Assembly (NCBI GenBank): GCA_039029915.1
Contig: JBCCFD010000520.1
Coordinates: forward strand, 1 to 5,174
From: QQUD01 sp039029915
Lineage (GTDB): Bacteria; Chloroflexota; Anaerolineae; Promineifilales; Promineifilaceae
Direction of reading: 5' to 3'
DNA length: 5,174 bases
Part shown: piece by piece, positions 4,446-5,174 of the stretch
Layout of the letters: each line of letters begins with the position of its first letter
Numbering within the stretch: the stretch's first letter is position 1
The notes under the pieces: model-generated
What the model was told of the DNA's origin: nothing
Databases searched by the model: none
Seen by the model: the letters and a program-made list of their open reading frames with translations, nothing else
Position numbers and translations under genes: made by a program

Positions 4446-4562
4446 ATGTTTAAAAAATTTAGGGAGCTCGATGTAAAGATAAAAATTGCTATTATTCATA
4501 TGATAGCAAGCCTGCTCTTAGCATTCTTGTTTCATATTTTGCGCCTGTATTTAGCAATCTAA
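4446..4562 (+). CDS. 38-residue single-span hydrophobic membrane protein, possible type I toxin-like
   Basis: A short gene that is easy to miss but well equipped: AAAGGA lies 9 nt before the ATG, and an intrinsic terminator follows 14 nt after the stop. The protein begins with a basic, amphipathic segment (MFKKFRELDVKIK), continues with one hydrophobic helix (about residues 14-29, AIIHMIASLLLAFLFH), and ends ILRLYLAI. This is the layout of small membrane proteins, including many type I toxins, but I do not recognise a named family. Codon use is AT-rich compared with radA. Its leader is overlapped by a candidate antisense RNA, which is the main reason to suspect tight control. It could instead be a harmless regulatory membrane peptide. 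The chance that it is translated is fair; its function is unknown. Confidence 0.6.
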   Translation: MFKKFRELDVKIKIAIIHMIASLLLAFLFHILRLYLAI

Positions 4563-4575
4563 TAGGTTCAAAATT

Positions 4576-4611
4576 AACGGCCATATTTAACCCGTATGGC
4601 CGTTCTCTTTT
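4576..4611 (+). terminator. Intrinsic terminator behind the 38-codon gene
   Basis: AACGGCCATA (4576-4585) and TATGGCCGTT (4595-4604) form a perfect 10-bp stem with a 9-nt loop, followed by CTCTTTT (4605-4611). The stem is built from near-copies of the ACGGCCGT palindrome. The reverse direction has only a short AATTTT tract, so rightward termination is favoured. Confidence 0.7.
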
Positions 4612-5106
4612 ACGCATCAAATTATGCCCTGCTCTAGCGAGGTCTTCTATGCGAGATGTGGACAGTGTTTCACCACCCCACCTTTGTGAAAATCGTGACT
4701 CTATTATTGAAAAATAGCCGTTTCGTTGGCAAACACACTCGGTCTCAATGGACGAGGAGAAGCACGGCTAGAGGTACGGGCACAGCCCCAAAACGTTTTA
4801 TGTATTGACGAAGACCGCCCTTGACCTCGAGATATGCTCTGACAGATTTAACTTTAGCTAAATGGAAAATGATATTGACGAATACCGTTGAATAGTCTAA
4901 CAAATATTTTTTGATACCATGTGAAAAAATTTTAGTATAAATCCTTTTCCTTAACCAATTAATTTGAGTGCATTTTAGGATTGTCGCATCGTAGAATGAA
5001 TTTTATTAGAATAGGTTGGTGGTATCTTATAAGGTTAGTTTAGGAATCTTTCAAAGTGATGTAAAACTATAATTTAATACTGTTGGAGATATTGAAAGGA
5101 TTATTT
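4612..5106. other. Region without a convincing gene upstream of the last CDS
   Basis: The first 200 bp are less AT-rich and might hold a gene relic: the frame open at 4711-4824 has no start with a ribosome site and ends after 37 codons. From about 4850 the sequence is very AT-rich and reads as a long upstream region for the gene at 5107. A TATAAT at 5068-5073 is the best -10 candidate there, without a clear -35. No structured RNA was recognised by eye. Confidence 0.45.
5068..5073 (+). promoter_or_regulatory. -10 box candidate for the gene at 5107
   Basis: A perfect TATAAT 34 bp upstream of the start codon would place the first transcribed base near 5080, giving a leader of about 27 nt. No matching -35 box is apparent, so an activator or alternative promoter may be involved. 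Confidence 0.35.
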
Positions 5107-5174
5107 ATGAGCAATGGCTCTAGATCAAAACCGTTTTTAAAATGGCTAATGTATTCATTGGGTTTATTAACTGC
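5107..5174 (+). CDS. N-terminus of an unidentified secreted or membrane protein
   Basis: Only 22 full codons are visible before the right edge. The start is well supported by AAAGGA 6 nt before the ATG. The residues are polar and basic first (MSNGSRSKPFLK) and then hydrophobic (WLMYSLGLLT), as expected for a signal peptide or a first TM helix. Codon use is AT-rich, like the neighbouring 38-codon gene. The family cannot be determined from this fragment. Confidence 0.6.
   Translation, partial: MSNGSRSKPFLKWLMYSLGLLT

Overview
The window looks bacterial and most resembles a filamentous or uncultured member of the Chloroflexota (Anaerolineae or Ardenticatenia type). This is inference from three things: a gingipain-like C25 peptidase N-terminus next to a PqqD-like protein and an Fn3-like membrane protein, low-complexity short tandem repeats in most intergenic gaps, and a strongly over-represented octamer palindrome, ACGGCCGT (seven exact copies in 5.2 kb). 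No rRNA, tRNA, CRISPR array or intact insertion sequence is visible.

Left part (1-1186, minus strand): three genes read leftwards. They are a small two-TM protein with an Fn3-like extracytoplasmic domain (752-1186, probable TTG start), a PqqD-family small protein (315-581), and the secreted N-terminus of a C25-family cysteine peptidase homologue (1-331, cut by the window edge, overlapping the pqqD-like gene by 17 bp). The gap between the first two carries an 8-bp and a 7-bp tandem repeat array. Together they suggest a small-protein or peptide export, processing or anchoring locus.

Middle part (1187-3758, plus strand): two DNA-repair genes. radA (1465-2847) is complete and canonical, with a good sigma70-type promoter at 1337-1365. 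An AlkD-family DNA glycosylase (3045-3758) retains all the key active-site residues. A G-rich repeat with quadruplex potential begins at the radA stop codon, and short tandem repeats run up to the start codon of the alkD-like gene, which has no visible Shine-Dalgarno sequence.

Right part (3759-5174): AT-rich and mostly non-coding by conventional criteria, yet full of structure. After a plus-strand terminator at 4091-4152 comes a compact, self-insulated module. It has a strong plus promoter (4168-4197), a leader of about 240 nt, a good Shine-Dalgarno sequence, a 38-codon hydrophobic membrane protein (4446-4562) and an intrinsic terminator (4576-4611). Inside the leader, on the opposite strand, is a candidate small RNA of about 137 nt (4344 down to 4208) with its own consensus TTGACA promoter, four predicted stem-loops and a terminator ending in seven Ts. 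The predicted start of the plus transcript and the predicted end of the antisense RNA lie about 4 bp apart, so the RNA would cover the first part of the leader almost exactly. This resembles a type I toxin-antitoxin locus or another antisense-controlled small-protein locus, and it is the most interesting item here. After another roughly 500 bp without a convincing gene, a new gene with a membrane-targeting N-terminus starts at 5107 and runs off the end.
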